A stretch of 64,000 bases of DNA from UBA5486 sp036744795 (GCA_036744795.1 DAIOHK010000009.1:18160-82159); one strand, 5' to 3'; shown: positions 9,729-19,416, counted from the first letter of the stretch. Notes: generated by a model not told the origin, from the sequence alone. A program made the numbers and translations.

Positions 9729-10265
9729 ATGGATTTAAAAGAAAAAAAGCTGGGGCGGGATCTAGTCTATGATGGAAGTCTGCTTAAAGTTTACTGTGAC
9801 CAGGTGGAACTGGTAAATGGTAAGAAGACCGTAAGGGAGTGGATCAATCACCCTGGAGCAGCTGCTGTGATCCCGCTGCTTGATGGTAAGAAGACTATTC
9901 TGGTTAAACAATTTCGTTACCCGATTGGCCGTGAAACATTAGAGATTCCGGCAGGAAAACTGGATCCCGGTGAATCTCCATTAGAATGTGCGGCCCGTGA
10001 GTTAAGGGAGGAGACTGGACTTTTTGGCGGTGAATTAATAAAGATTGGTTCATTAGTCACAACGCCGGCATTTACTAATGAGGAGATTCATCTTTACGTG
10101 AACCGGAAGCCATCTTTGGGATGTTCTGATACGGATGAAGGTGAATTTATTAATACAGTATTACTTCCGGTAAAAGAGGTATTTATTTGGATTGAAGAAG
10201 GAAAGATTAAGGATGCCAAGACGGTAATGGCATTTTTATTGGCTAAAACTAAGGGCCTATTATAG
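9729..10265 (+). CDS. Nudix hydrolase, ADP-ribose pyrophosphatase type
   Basis: The Nudix box reads GKLDPGESPLECAAREL then REETG, matching GX5EX7REUXEEXGU exactly at about residues 77-99. Such enzymes hydrolyse nucleoside diphosphate-X compounds; the NudF-like layout (VKQFRYPIGRETLEIPAGKL ahead of the box) points to ADP-ribose to AMP plus ribose-5-phosphate. The length (178 aa) is typical. GGAAGG lies before ATG 9729. It sits 51 bp after the DUF3866 gene and 80 bp before spoIIM, in a conserved Clostridia order. Substrate is inferred from family layout, not proven. Confidence 0.9.
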   Translation: MDLKEKKLGRDLVYDGSLLKVYCDQVELVNGKKTVREWINHPGAAAVIPLLDGKKTILVKQFRYPIGRETLEIPAGKLDPGESPLECAARELREETGLFGGELIKIGSLVTTPAFTNEEIHLYVNRKPSLGCSDTDEGEFINTVLLPVKEVFIWIEEGKIKDAKTVMAFLLAKTKGLL

Positions 10266-10345
10266 AGGAATACTTTCTTAGAAAGAGGCATACCACCCCT
10301 GAATGAAACATAATAATTATTTACAGGGACAAGGGGGTGGTATCA

Positions 10346-10984
10346 TTGTTTATCTCTCGCTGGCTGGATGCGAGCCGGGAATATATTGAAGAACGCTTTT
10401 TTCTATTTATTTTGGTCGGATTACTCTTTGTGATGGGAATTGTCTTTGGGACGCTTTCCGCTAAAGGTTTGAGGGAAGGCCAAAAATCAGAACTTCTTCA
10501 GTATATGCAACTTTTTTTCCAGGGGATGAAAAAAGAGCTCCAACCAGTTTCTGATGTTTCTTTGGCCAAAGATGCAATTTTTAATCATTTAAAAACGATA
10601 TTTTTTCTTTTGTTATTAGGATTTAGTGTTATTGGTGTTCCTTTAATTCTCTTTCTAACCTTTGCCAGAGGATATATTCTTGGATTTACTATCGGTTTTA
10701 TTCTACAACAGTTTTCCGGAAAAGGTTTTATCTTTGCCATAACTTCGGTATTCCCTCATTATGCTCTTATTATTCCTGCCTTTTTAGTAGCAGGTGTAGC
10801 AAATATCGATTTTTCCGGTGCAATTCTTAAAAGTAGATTTGGTAAAGTATACCGTCCGCTTTCTACAGAATTGTTACAGTGTTTAGGAATCAATGGAATA
10901 GCAATCTTTATTTTGACGCTCTCCGGAATAATTGAAGGATTTGTCTCTCCCTTATTTATTTACTGGGTAGCTAAACTTTTTTAG
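10346..10984 (+). CDS. spoIIM: stage II sporulation protein M
   Basis: SpoIIM is a membrane subunit of the SpoIIDMP complex that drives septal peptidoglycan degradation during forespore engulfment. The protein has about five hydrophobic helices and the SpoIIM-type FAITSVFPHYALIIPAFLVAG segment in its middle (split here: FAITSVFPHYALI, then IPAFLVAG). Length is about 213 aa. The longest frame begins at GTG 10337, but this lies inside the AGGGGGTG ribosome-binding site (10332-10339), so TTG 10346 is taken as start. Its presence marks the organism as an endospore former or a descendant of one. Confidence 0.9.
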   Translation: MFISRWLDASREYIEERFFLFILVGLLFVMGIVFGTLSAKGLREGQKSELLQYMQLFFQGMKKELQPVSDVSLAKDAIFNHLKTIFFLLLLGFSVIGVPLILFLTFARGYILGFTIGFILQQFSGKGFIFAITSVFPHYALIIPAFLVAGVANIDFSGAILKSRFGKVYRPLSTELLQCLGINGIAIFILTLSGIIEGFVSPLFIYWVAKLF

Positions 10985-11104
10985 CGAAGCACTTTTGTTA
11001 TGGAAATCTTTCTCGTAAAGCAAAAAGAGGATTTATAATTATAGTGTCGAAATTCAAATGAAATAAAGGAAAAAAGCCAGAAGGGTAAAGGGGTTGACCA
11101 AATT

Positions 11105-11992
11105 TTGCAGGATTACTTACAAGATTTTACAAATTATATAGCGGTGGAACGGGGACTAGCTCCTAACACCCTCGAATCATACGGAAGAGATCTTAGACAG
11201 TATTTAGACTATTTACATGATAAAAAAGGTTTAAGCCCCACTGAAGCAAGTCAAGCTACAGTAGGGGGTTATCTTCTTCATTTACAGACTAAGGGGAGAG
11301 CAGCATCTACTATTTCTCGTGCTCTTGCTGCGATTAAAGCATTTTATCATTTCCTAGTAAGAGAACAGATTGTTACCCGGGACCCAACTATTAATTTGGA
11401 TGCACCTAAACAAGAGAAGAGATTGCCACGGGTACTTTCTATAGAAAGTGTGGCTAAGCTTCTTGAACAGCCTGATTTAAAGACTCCTTCAGGAATTAGA
11501 GACCGCACCATGCTGGAAGTTTTATATGCTACTGGATTGCGGGTTACAGAATTAGTAACGCTTACTATTTCTGATGTTAATCTAAAAGAAGGTTATATAA
11601 AATGTACTGGTAAAGGTTCAAAAGAACGAATTGTACCTTTGGGAAAGGTAGCCGTTAAATATCTGCAGTTCTATCTGGAACATGCTAGAAAATTTTTAGC
11701 TTCTAACCCAGCTGAGGAGATTTTATTTCTTAATCATCATGGGTCGGGCTTGACTCGTCAGGGCTTCTGGAAAATTATTAAGAAATATGCTGAAAAGATT
11801 GATGCTGTAGATTATATTACTCCCCATACCCTTAGACATACTTTTGCCACTCATTTATTAGAGAATGGTGCTGACCTGAGAGCAGTTCAGGAAATGTTGG
11901 GGCATGCTGATATCTCAACTACTCAGATTTATACACATTTAACTAAGAATCGATTAAAAGAGGTTTATGATAATTCTCATCCTCGGGCTTGA
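11105..11992 (+). CDS. xerD: tyrosine recombinase XerD
   Basis: XerC/XerD-type recombinases resolve chromosome dimers at dif. All six catalytic positions are seen: Arg146 (ATGLRVTEL), Lys170, His241, Arg244 (HTLRHTFATH), His267 (LGHADIS) and Tyr276 (QIYTH). The N-terminal core-binding SAM-like domain covers residues 1-85. Length 295 aa is normal. The start is TTG 11105, 10 nt after AAAGGGG. The spoIIM-xerD adjacency is the usual housekeeping context, so this is not an integrase of a mobile element. A strong terminator follows at 12036. Confidence 0.93.
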   Translation: MQDYLQDFTNYIAVERGLAPNTLESYGRDLRQYLDYLHDKKGLSPTEASQATVGGYLLHLQTKGRAASTISRALAAIKAFYHFLVREQIVTRDPTINLDAPKQEKRLPRVLSIESVAKLLEQPDLKTPSGIRDRTMLEVLYATGLRVTELVTLTISDVNLKEGYIKCTGKGSKERIVPLGKVAVKYLQFYLEHARKFLASNPAEEILFLNHHGSGLTRQGFWKIIKKYAEKIDAVDYITPHTLRHTFATHLLENGADLRAVQEMLGHADISTTQIYTHLTKNRLKEVYDNSHPRA

Positions 11993-12035
11993 TTGTGAGG
12001 AAGTAAAATAAAGATTCTTATTTTTATGAGCAAGT

Positions 12036-12068
12036 TAACACACCTTTAAAGGGTGTGTTTTCTTTTTT
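12036..12068 (+). terminator. Rho-independent terminator after xerD
   Basis: AACACACC and GGTGTGTT form a perfect 8-bp stem around a TTTAAAG loop, followed by TTCTTTTTT. It closes the DUF3866-Nudix-spoIIM-xerD group. Confidence 0.85.
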
Positions 12069-12168
12069 AAAGGGTTTTTTATTGCCGGGGAGGAAAACAG
12101 TTTTTATTGGATAACTTAATTTGCAGGGAATTGCTTTGCATTAGTGTTTTGGTTAGGAGGTAAGAAAA

Positions 12169-13002
12169 TTGGGAATTCAATGGTATCCGGGGCATATGGC
12201 TAAGACAAAACGGGAGATAAAGGAAGTTTTGCCGCTGTTGGATTTAATAATCGAGGTTGTTGATGCTCGATTGCCGCTGAGCAGCCGGAATCCGGATTTA
12301 CCCACTTTGCTCAAAGGGAAACAATCGATTCTATTATTGAATAAATCGGATTTAGCTGATCCGGAAAAAACCGATGAATGGTTAAGGTATTATCGCTCTC
12401 ACGGGCAGATAGTATTGGATTTTAATGCTCAGACTGGGGAGAATTTAAAAAGATTAGCAAATTTGATTACGAAGGAAGAAAAAAAGTTAACAAGGCAAAA
12501 AGCATCTTTGCGTTTAGGAGTCTTTGGGATTCCAAATTGCGGTAAATCATCTGTTCTAAACAGATTGGTAGGGAAGAGTGCGGCGCGGGTAGGCGAGAAA
12601 CCAGGGATTACTAGAGGAAGGCAATGGGTAAAAAGAGAAAGATGGGAGATCCTTGACACCCCTGGAATTTTATGGCCAAAAATATCAGACCAGGAGGTTG
12701 GGTGGAAATTAGCTTTGGTGGGTGCGATTAAGCAGGAAATCTTTGATTTGGAGGAACTAGTACTTTATCTTATTGGCTGGTTACAAGAGAATTACCCACA
12801 TGGATTAATCAATTATTATTCTATAGAACTAAATGAACCTGCAACAGTTTTAAAGGAGATCGGCAAAAAAAGAGGTTGCTTGATTAAAGGAGGAGAGATA
12901 GATTATTCACGTGCTGCAGGTCTGGTTTGGAGTGATTTTCGTTCGGGACGACTGGGCTCAATTACTTTAGAGAAGCCGCCTATTTATTCTCCTTCCCTGT
13001 AA
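12169..13002 (+). CDS. rbgA: ribosome biogenesis GTPase RbgA/YlqF
   Basis: RbgA is a circularly permuted GTPase needed for late assembly of the 50S subunit. The permuted order is visible: G4 NKSD at residues 58-61 comes before G1 GIPNCGKS at 120-127 and G3 DTPG at 163-166. The N-terminal WYPGHMAK segment is also diagnostic. Length 277 aa is typical. The start is TTG 12169, 7 nt after AGGAGGT. Its 3' end overlaps the convergent minus-strand gene by 23 bp. Assignment is secure. Confidence 0.93.
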   Translation: MGIQWYPGHMAKTKREIKEVLPLLDLIIEVVDARLPLSSRNPDLPTLLKGKQSILLLNKSDLADPEKTDEWLRYYRSHGQIVLDFNAQTGENLKRLANLITKEEKKLTRQKASLRLGVFGIPNCGKSSVLNRLVGKSAARVGEKPGITRGRQWVKRERWEILDTPGILWPKISDQEVGWKLALVGAIKQEIFDLEELVLYLIGWLQENYPHGLINYYSIELNEPATVLKEIGKKRGCLIKGGEIDYSRAAGLVWSDFRSGRLGSITLEKPPIYSPSL

Positions 13003-14032
13003 ACAACCGGAGAAAACAGAAACCACCAATAAAGGTATTCAGGTAAAAACTAAGGAGTCTCCAAATTGTTACGGAGATGGCTTGGAGGTGCTTGGGAAGA
13101 TAGCTTGAAAAGATCGAGAAAAAACCCATCTCAGCAACTCCGCTACCTCCAGGAATTGGGATAAAGGATAGAAAGAACTGAATTACAAATTGTAAGAGGA
13201 GGATACGGAATATTTTCCCTTTAATATTAACACCCAAGCCTAGCATAACTGCAGGAGTAATTGCTAAAGTGGCAAGCCAGGAAAAAACCGTTAAGATTAT
13301 TACGAAGAAGACAGGTAAGGCTTTTTCCTGAAAAAGTGTATTTAAACAGATGTGGAACTCTTTAGCTTCGGAAATAACCTTTTGACAAAGCGGTTCGGCC
13401 CGGGAACCTAAAATTTTATTAACAAATTTGAGCTGGAAAAATTTATTTATTAGTATTTCTCCTTTATTTGGCCTGAGTAGTAAAAAGAGAAGAAAACCAG
13501 AAAAAAACAATGCTAATAAGAGTATATAGTTTACAAACCCAGCTAAATGAGACAAGCCGATCTCCTCAAGTATTCTACCTTTAAAAATAAAAAGCAAAAA
13601 GGGCCCTCCGATTGCCAGTAAAAGACTGGTAAAGGAGAGACGGATTGTTACAATGGCAGTGGCTTTTCCTACTGAGATCCCTTTCTGATGAAAGAAATAT
13701 ACTTGAGCAGGGATGGTTCCCGAATATAAAGGTGTTATATTTCCGGAAAAAATCGAAGCTAGATTAATCCGGAGGATATCAAAGAAAGCGATCTGCTCAC
13801 CTAAAAGCAAAGCAATTGTTTTAACCCGGAATCCTTCAACAAGCCAGGATAATAAAACTGCACCTAACATAAGCAGGATGTTTTTTAGGCGTATATTTCG
13901 TAGACTATGCCAGGTTTCAGGTGTTGTGGAGAAGAAAAGAAGCACTCCCATGGTGATCAAACCAATACTTAAAGTTAAAATCAGTCCTTTCCGGATCAAA
14001 GATGGGGAGAGGACTTTTTTTTGAGTTTGCAT
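12980..14032 (-). CDS. lysylphosphatidylglycerol synthase-like transmembrane (UPF0104/YbhN) protein
   Basis: A 350 aa polytopic membrane protein with about eight hydrophobic segments. The pattern matches the LPG_synthase_TM (flippase-like) family: an early WLVEGFRVKTIALLLG segment, NLASIFSGNITPLYSGTIPA (about residue 90), and a late FIPIPGGSGVAEMGF loop. Members occur alone or fused to MprF synthase domains; here there is no catalytic domain, so lipid flipping is the likeliest role but the substrate is unknown. A GGAGG site lies upstream on the minus strand, spaced for the ATG at 14030-14032. The gene is convergent with rbgA and divergent from the tldD gene. Confidence 0.85.
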   Translation of the reverse strand: MQTQKKVLSPSLIRKGLILTLSIGLITMGVLLFFSTTPETWHSLRNIRLKNILLMLGAVLLSWLVEGFRVKTIALLLGEQIAFFDILRINLASIFSGNITPLYSGTIPAQVYFFHQKGISVGKATAIVTIRLSFTSLLLAIGGPFLLFIFKGRILEEIGLSHLAGFVNYILLLALFFSGFLLFLLLRPNKGEILINKFFQLKFVNKILGSRAEPLCQKVISEAKEFHICLNTLFQEKALPVFFVIILTVFSWLATLAITPAVMLGLGVNIKGKIFRILLLQFVIQFFLSFIPIPGGSGVAEMGFFSIFSSYLPKHLQAISVTIWRLLSFYLNTFIGGFCFLRLFTGKENK

Positions 14033-14242
14033 TAATAATCCTCCATTTATCAGGAAATAAAATAAATAATCTAGTACTATAATAGATTCGTTTAGCTGGG
14101 CAGGTTTCCTTCATCCGAATAAAGGTTATTTGAGAATTCATATAATCTTAGCATAAATGAGGGAAAAAACAAGTCTAATCTATTCATGGGAAAAAATACA
14201 TACGGTTTGGGTAAACTAAAATGCAGAGGAGGGTCAATATCA

Positions 14243-15745
14243 ATGAGAGACAGATTACGGGTTGACAATTATAATCAAACTGTACAAACTGTTAAGGAAA
14301 CTGCTGCTCAGGCTGGATATGGTTATATTTTACGGATTCAGGATAAAAAGGAAACGATGGTTAAGGTTAATAATAAAGATGTTGAGGGTATAGCAACTAG
14401 CTTTTTGAAAGGTATGGGTGTTCAGGTTTTTACTCCTGATGGTTATACTGGTTTTGCCTCAACTGATCGGATTGAGCCCTTAGTTGCTGAAAAATTAGTG
14501 AAATTAGCATGTAAATTAGCCAAGAAAGTCCAAGAAAAGAAAGGGGAAAAAAATAAAGCTGTTTATGAACTTTCTCCAACCCGGGAACGTAGCATTTTGA
14601 AGCTTAAATACCCGTATGGTAGTTTAAGTTTATATGAGATCGAAGAGAAGCTCAAAGAGATAAATGGTGAATTAACTGATTTAGATCCACGTTTATCAGT
14701 TCGTACGGTATTTAGAGTAGTAGATGAAGAGTGGAGAATTGCTCGCCAGGATGGCACAGATGCTTCTTTTGCGACCCCCCGCTCTTTTTTTTATAATATT
14801 TTTACGGCTAAAGAGAAGGGAAGGACTGCTACCACCTATAGTAATCTACCAGGTTCTGATCTTTCTATTATTATCCAACCTGATCTGGTCGGGAAACTAA
14901 AAATGAAATCTACTGTCGCGGCTAAACTGGCCTTGGATCTTTTGACTACCAGCCCAATAAAGAGTGGTTCATATAAAATGGTAATCGATTATGCTCTAGC
15001 AAAGGGTTTAGCCCATGAAGCTTTTGGTCATGCAGCGGAAACTGATGGGATGGAAAGCTCGATTTTTGGAAAAAACGGCAAAATGCGTCTTGGGGAAAAA
15101 GTCGCTGCAGATATTGTTTCAATTGTCGATGGCCCCTTAGAAGGAGATTACGCTTACCAACCGATTAGCGCGAACGGGATTAGAAGGGAAACTGTATATA
15201 TTGTCAAGGATGGTATTCTACGTGCAGGTCTGGCTGATTTATTCTCTGCTGAGGCCGCAGGGGTTCAGTTGACCGGTGCAGGAAGAGTGGAAACCTGCCA
15301 TTTTCTGCCGTTAGCTAGAATGTCTAATATAAGGATAGAGGTAAAAGATCCAGTATTGGTCGAAAAGGAGTTTGAGGAGATAACTCCGGAAATAATCTAC
15401 CGAATTCTTCTTCACTCGGGTTTAATTCAGGAAAATGAAGAAGTTATCTATCTTACCGGATATCAAGGAGGTCAAGTGAATCCGGCATTTGGTAAGTTTG
15501 TTTTCAATTGTTCGGGAATATACCGGTTGGGTGAAACACCTCTTCTTTACCAGCCAGCAATCTTTTCCGGAAATATCCTTTCGGCTCTAAACTCCATATT
15601 AGCCGGGATTGGTGAATTAAAGACAGATGCCATGGGTACCTGTGGAAAAATGTTTCAAAGCGTTCCCTCAAGTGGAGGCTCCCATTATTTTCTTCTAATT
15701 GATAAAAATCCTGAGATTACAATTGGAGGTGAGATTGATGAATGA
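14243..15745 (+). CDS. tldD: TldD-like metalloprotease subunit
   Basis: TldD is the metal-binding catalytic subunit of the TldD/TldE protease, known to trim unstructured peptides and, in some systems, RiPP precursors or antitoxins. The HEAFGH motif (HExxxH; His258, Glu259, His263 from the chosen start) is present, followed by AAETDGME. The frame extends back to ATG 14186, but AGAGGAGGG is spaced for ATG 14243, giving 500 aa. The stop overlaps the start of the TldE-like partner by 8 bp, showing translational coupling. No RiPP-like small gene was recognised nearby, so the substrate is open. Confidence 0.88.
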   Translation: MRDRLRVDNYNQTVQTVKETAAQAGYGYILRIQDKKETMVKVNNKDVEGIATSFLKGMGVQVFTPDGYTGFASTDRIEPLVAEKLVKLACKLAKKVQEKKGEKNKAVYELSPTRERSILKLKYPYGSLSLYEIEEKLKEINGELTDLDPRLSVRTVFRVVDEEWRIARQDGTDASFATPRSFFYNIFTAKEKGRTATTYSNLPGSDLSIIIQPDLVGKLKMKSTVAAKLALDLLTTSPIKSGSYKMVIDYALAKGLAHEAFGHAAETDGMESSIFGKNGKMRLGEKVAADIVSIVDGPLEGDYAYQPISANGIRRETVYIVKDGILRAGLADLFSAEAAGVQLTGAGRVETCHFLPLARMSNIRIEVKDPVLVEKEFEEITPEIIYRILLHSGLIQENEEVIYLTGYQGGQVNPAFGKFVFNCSGIYRLGETPLLYQPAIFSGNILSALNSILAGIGELKTDAMGTCGKMFQSVPSSGGSHYFLLIDKNPEITIGGEIDE

Positions 15746-17057
15746 ATTAGGTTCTAATTTACGGGAGAGATTAGATGGTTTATTAGGTAGGATTTTACCA
15801 AGTGGTTTGACTCTGGAAGGCTGGAGATTTGATTTGCATGATGTTAATCTTTTAGAAGTTGGGCTCAAAAACAATAGGCTTGGTGGGCCCTATACTGCTC
15901 CCTCTCTCAAAACTGATACCGAAGGGGAGGTCTATCTGATTTGGTCGGGTAATAAATACAGTTTGGCTCGGATTGATCGAAGGATTTTAGAAGAGTTTGA
16001 AACTAATCTTGATTTATGGGAAAAAACAGCTTACCTGGATTTACATGGGAAAGGTTTGGTTCAGCCGTACAACCCGCCTCCGATTCCCTTAGCTCAGCAA
16101 GAGGCCATAAAGGTTACAAAGGGGGAGTTTGATTTACCTTTTGATTTTCTTGAAAAAGGGAAAAAAGTATTGGCAGTTTATGATTGTCAAAAAATAGATG
16201 GTGGAATCAGGATTAGTTATGATCGGGGATTAACTGCAAATTCAGAGGGCTTATGGGTAATGACTGAAGAGACTCCTGTAGAGGTTTACTTTGAAGGTGA
16301 TAACCTATTTAGTGACTATTTTGCGGAGAAAAGATTGCCTACTAATGACGAATTTGACTGCTTACTTAATTATATGGGTAAGACTATAGAAAAACTAAGA
16401 ATAAAAACTTCCTTATCCGATCCAGGTGAGTTATTCATTATTTTTCCGCCAAAAGTATTTGAGGCTTTTTTAGAACATTATCTACTTAGTAATATCAATG
16501 GCCAGTTGATCGCTGATCGCCAGAGCTTTTTTGATCTAGAAGATTTCAAGGAAAAAAAGAAATATTTTCGTGAAGATTTTAATGTAAAAATTGATGGAAC
16601 ACGTCCCTACCGTTTCAATTCATATCGATGTACGGAAGAAGGAGTTTCTACCGGAAAGATCGATTTAATAAAAGCTGGAAGATTAATCACTCCCATTCTT
16701 AATTTAAAGTATGCACATAAGCTTGGCATGGAGCCGACACCGATTCCTGTTGGAGGAGGTCGCGGGTTATTAGTTTCGGTTCCAGATTTGATGGATCTAA
16801 ACGAGATAATAAAGGGGTTGGATCGAGGCCTTATTATCCACTCTGTTCTAGGATTACATACTCAGGATTATTCTTCAGGAAAATTTTCCTTAAAAGCGGA
16901 TCAATGTTTGTTGCTCGAGAAAGGTGAAATAAAAGGCAAAGTGGAGGCAGTAATTGCCGGTGACTTTTTGACAGGACTGAATACCAGTGAGGGTTTTTTT
17001 GCTAAGTTTATTCAAGAGGATAACCCCGCATTTTGTATGAAAGCACATGTATTCTAA
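15738..17057 (+). CDS. TldE/PmbA-like protease partner subunit
   Basis: This 439 aa protein is the expected non-catalytic partner of the upstream TldD-like subunit. It lacks an HExxxH motif, as is normal for TldE/PmbA. The C-terminal part has the family pattern TGKIDLIKAGRLITPILNLKYA and PIPVGGGRGLLVSVPDL. The start is ATG 15738 with GGAGGTGA just upstream, inside the end of the tldD frame; the longer upstream frame has no ribosome-binding site. Sequence similarity to classical PmbA looks weak in the first half, so the assignment rests on position plus the C-terminal motifs. Confidence 0.78.
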   Translation: MNELGSNLRERLDGLLGRILPSGLTLEGWRFDLHDVNLLEVGLKNNRLGGPYTAPSLKTDTEGEVYLIWSGNKYSLARIDRRILEEFETNLDLWEKTAYLDLHGKGLVQPYNPPPIPLAQQEAIKVTKGEFDLPFDFLEKGKKVLAVYDCQKIDGGIRISYDRGLTANSEGLWVMTEETPVEVYFEGDNLFSDYFAEKRLPTNDEFDCLLNYMGKTIEKLRIKTSLSDPGELFIIFPPKVFEAFLEHYLLSNINGQLIADRQSFFDLEDFKEKKKYFREDFNVKIDGTRPYRFNSYRCTEEGVSTGKIDLIKAGRLITPILNLKYAHKLGMEPTPIPVGGGRGLLVSVPDLMDLNEIIKGLDRGLIIHSVLGLHTQDYSSGKFSLKADQCLLLEKGEIKGKVEAVIAGDFLTGLNTSEGFFAKFIQEDNPAFCMKAHVF

Positions 17058-17193
17058 GAGTAAAAATTATTTTTGGAAGGAGATTGAAGCTGGATGGAGA
17101 AATAGAATATTTGGCTTACCTGTAGAGAAAAAATTTCTTATCATTTAGGCAGGTCAAGACTAAGACAACACCTTTCTTTGGGGGGTAGCCAAT

Positions 17194-17409
17194 TTGTGGA
17201 CTATATTGTATATTGCACCAAATCAGACGGTGGCCAATAAAATTAAAGATTTTATGGAAGCCGAAGGTATTCTAGTTAGGCTCCGACCTATTGGTTTGCG
17301 TAGTAAAGAGAGTTATACTAATTATGAGATTCAAGTGACAGAAGTTGAACTGGAAGAGGCACAGGAAGTTTTAAACCAAGCCTTACAGGTTCGTCAGTAT
17401 CGTGAATGA
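17194..17409 (+). CDS. small conserved protein upstream of accDA (hypothetical)
   Basis: A 71 aa protein starting at TTG 17194 behind GGGGGGT. It begins WTILYIAPNQTVANKIKDFM and has a simple beta-alpha-beta look (hydrophobic strand, helix, IRLRPIG-like strand, then an acidic helix), similar to small ferredoxin-like or DUF2007-type domains. I recall similar short proteins ahead of accD in Clostridia, but their function is unknown. It lies about 100 bp before accD on the same strand, so a role tied to fatty-acid synthesis or regulation is possible but unproven. No cysteines, so metal binding is unlikely. Confidence 0.65.
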   Translation: MWTILYIAPNQTVANKIKDFMEAEGILVRLRPIGLRSKESYTNYEIQVTEVELEEAQEVLNQALQVRQYRE

Positions 17410-17510
17410 AGAGAGAAGTGATCTAGATAGATGATGGGTTTGCTTTATTAGACTGTGATGAAGTTGTTTTTGATGTAGAGGACCTAAATAATGAGGGGGG
17501 TGGTGACTGG

Positions 17511-18404
17511 TTGCTAAAAGATTTATTCCGGTCTAAACCCAAATATGTAACGATTAAGCATCATCAAGATCCTGAAAAAACGGAGCAACCAGAAACGAAA
17601 AAAGAACTTCCTGATGGTTTATGGGCAAAATGTGATGAATGTAATCAAATAATTTATCATAAAGATCTGGAGAAAAATTTAAAAGTTTGTCCCAAATGTG
17701 GTTTTCATTTTAGAATTGGTGCTTGGGAAAGAATTAGTTTTCTTGTTGATCCTGGTAGTTTCAATGAGCTTTTTCCCAATATTTGTTCTGGTGATCCCCT
17801 GGACTTCCCCGAATATAAAGAAAAAATTATTAAATCCCAGAAAATAACAGGATTAAAAGAGGGAGTGCTTACTGGAACAGCTAAGATTGAGGGGATACCT
17901 TTAGCATTAGGGGTAATGGATTTTGGGTTTATTGGCGGTTCAATGGGTTCAGCTGTAGGAGAAAAATTAGTAAGACTATTCGAATATGCTTTAGAGCAAA
18001 AAATGCCTGTTGTTACATTTGCAACTGCTGGTGGAGCTAGAATGCAGGAAGGAATTCTATCTTTAATGCAAATGGCCGCAACTTGTCAGGCTTTAAATCG
18101 GTTAGCTGAGAAGTCAATTCTCTATCTTTCGATTTTAACCGATCCTACGACTGGAGGAGTTTTTGCCAGTTTTGCTTCACAAGGCGATATTATCATAGCC
18201 GAACCTGGAGCACTAATTGGATTTGCTGGTGCGCGGGTGATTCAACAGACTACACGTCAGACTTTACCGCCAGGCTTTCAAAGATCTGAATTTTTATTAG
18301 AACACGGCATTATTGATATGATAGTTAATAGAAAAGAACTCCGTAGTACCCTTGCTCGCCTTTTACGATTTCATCAAAGACGAAATAGATCAAAGACGGA
18401 ATAG
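17511..18404 (+). CDS. accD: acetyl-CoA carboxylase carboxyltransferase subunit beta
   Basis: AccD with AccA transfers the carboxyl group from carboxybiotin to acetyl-CoA, the first step of fatty-acid synthesis. The N-terminal zinc ribbon is complete: Cys41, Cys44, Cys60 and Cys63. The crotonase-like core shows GFIGGSMGSAVGEKL and FATAGGARMQEGI. Length 297 aa is typical. The start is TTG 17511, after a GGGGGTGGTG site. accA follows after 5-11 bp. accB and accC are not in the window. Confidence 0.95.
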   Translation: MLKDLFRSKPKYVTIKHHQDPEKTEQPETKKELPDGLWAKCDECNQIIYHKDLEKNLKVCPKCGFHFRIGAWERISFLVDPGSFNELFPNICSGDPLDFPEYKEKIIKSQKITGLKEGVLTGTAKIEGIPLALGVMDFGFIGGSMGSAVGEKLVRLFEYALEQKMPVVTFATAGGARMQEGILSLMQMAATCQALNRLAEKSILYLSILTDPTTGGVFASFASQGDIIIAEPGALIGFAGARVIQQTTRQTLPPGFQRSEFLLEHGIIDMIVNRKELRSTLARLLRFHQRRNRSKTE

Positions 18405-18415
18405 GGTGATTGCTA

Positions 18416-19384
18416 ATGGGGAATGGAAGTAATTATAATTTGGATTTTGAAAAGCCATTACAAGGGCTAGAGAAGAGGATTGACGAAATAAAAGCCTTTG
18501 CCGAGGAAAAACAGATTGATATGTCGGAAGAAATTGCTAGAATTCAGGAGAAGGCAGTTTCTTTAAAAAAGGAGATATATAATAATCTAACTCCCTGGCA
18601 GAAAATTCAGCTTGCTAGACACCCAAAACGGCCTACATTGCTTGAATATATTGACTTGGTCTTTGATGGCTTTATTGAGTTACATGGTGATCGGTTATTT
18701 AAGGATGATCCTGCTTTGGTGGGCGGTTTGGCTTATTTTGATAAAATCCCTGTTACAATTCTTGGTCATCAAAAAGGTAGAGATACCAAAGAAAATATCT
18801 ATCGTAATTTTGGGATGCCGCATCCAGAAGGATACAGAAAGGCAATCCGACTGATGAAGCAGGCGGAGAAATTTGGAAGACCAGTCATTAGTTTTGTAGA
18901 TGTAGCTGGAGCGTATCCTGGTAAAGAGGCTGAAGAAAGAGGGCAGGGTGAAGCAGTAGCCAAATCAATTATGGAAATGGCGAAATTAAGGGTGCCAATT
19001 GTTGTGGTAGTTACTGGTGAAGGTGGGAGCGGTGGAGCTCTAGCCATCGGGGTAGGAGATCGGGTTTTAATGTTGGAACATGCTTATTATTCGGTAATCT
19101 CCCCTGAAGGGTGTGCTTCGATCTTATGGAAAAATGCAGCGGATGCTTCGAAAGCGGCAGAAGATTTACATTTAACCGCAAAAAACCTGTTAGATCTGGG
19201 CGTGATTGATGAGGTTATTCCTGAACCCTTGGGGGGAGCCCATAGAGATCATGAAGCAACTGCCAAGGCTATTAAAGAGGCTATACAGAATAACTTTACC
19301 GAATTATTGAAACAAAATATAGAGGAATTATTGACGCAGCGTTATAAAAAATTTCGAGAGGTAGCCCGTTATATTGAAGAATAA
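18416..19384 (+). CDS. accA: acetyl-CoA carboxylase carboxyltransferase subunit alpha
   Basis: The alpha half of the carboxyltransferase. Motifs: LARHPKRPTLLEYI, GDRLFKDDPALVGG, and GEGGSGGALAIGVGDRVLM. Length 322 aa matches the family. The frame also opens at TTG 18410, but AGGGTGA (18403-18409) is better spaced for ATG 18416. Coupled to accD upstream and followed 32 bp later by pfkA, so accD-accA-pfkA are probably co-transcribed, an arrangement common in Clostridia. Confidence 0.95.
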   Translation: MGNGSNYNLDFEKPLQGLEKRIDEIKAFAEEKQIDMSEEIARIQEKAVSLKKEIYNNLTPWQKIQLARHPKRPTLLEYIDLVFDGFIELHGDRLFKDDPALVGGLAYFDKIPVTILGHQKGRDTKENIYRNFGMPHPEGYRKAIRLMKQAEKFGRPVISFVDVAGAYPGKEAEERGQGEAVAKSIMEMAKLRVPIVVVVTGEGGSGGALAIGVGDRVLMLEHAYYSVISPEGCASILWKNAADASKAAEDLHLTAKNLLDLGVIDEVIPEPLGGAHRDHEATAKAIKEAIQNNFTELLKQNIEELLTQRYKKFREVARYIEE

Positions 19385-19416
19385 ATAATATTCATAAAAG
19401 AAGTGGAGGTACTGTT

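Noticed and set aside
11105..11992. XerD-like gene as the integrase of a mobile element
   Set aside because: It sits in the conserved DUF3866-Nudix-spoIIM-xerD order, with no att-like repeats, excisionase or cargo.
13713..14024. 103-aa frame opposite the flippase-like membrane gene
   Set aside because: It is an antisense shadow of a clear membrane-protein gene that has its own ribosome-binding site on the minus strand.
14243..17057. TldD/TldE pair as part of a RiPP biosynthesis cluster
   Set aside because: No precursor peptide, radical SAM, cyclodehydratase or exporter gene was recognised nearby; the flanking genes are housekeeping.
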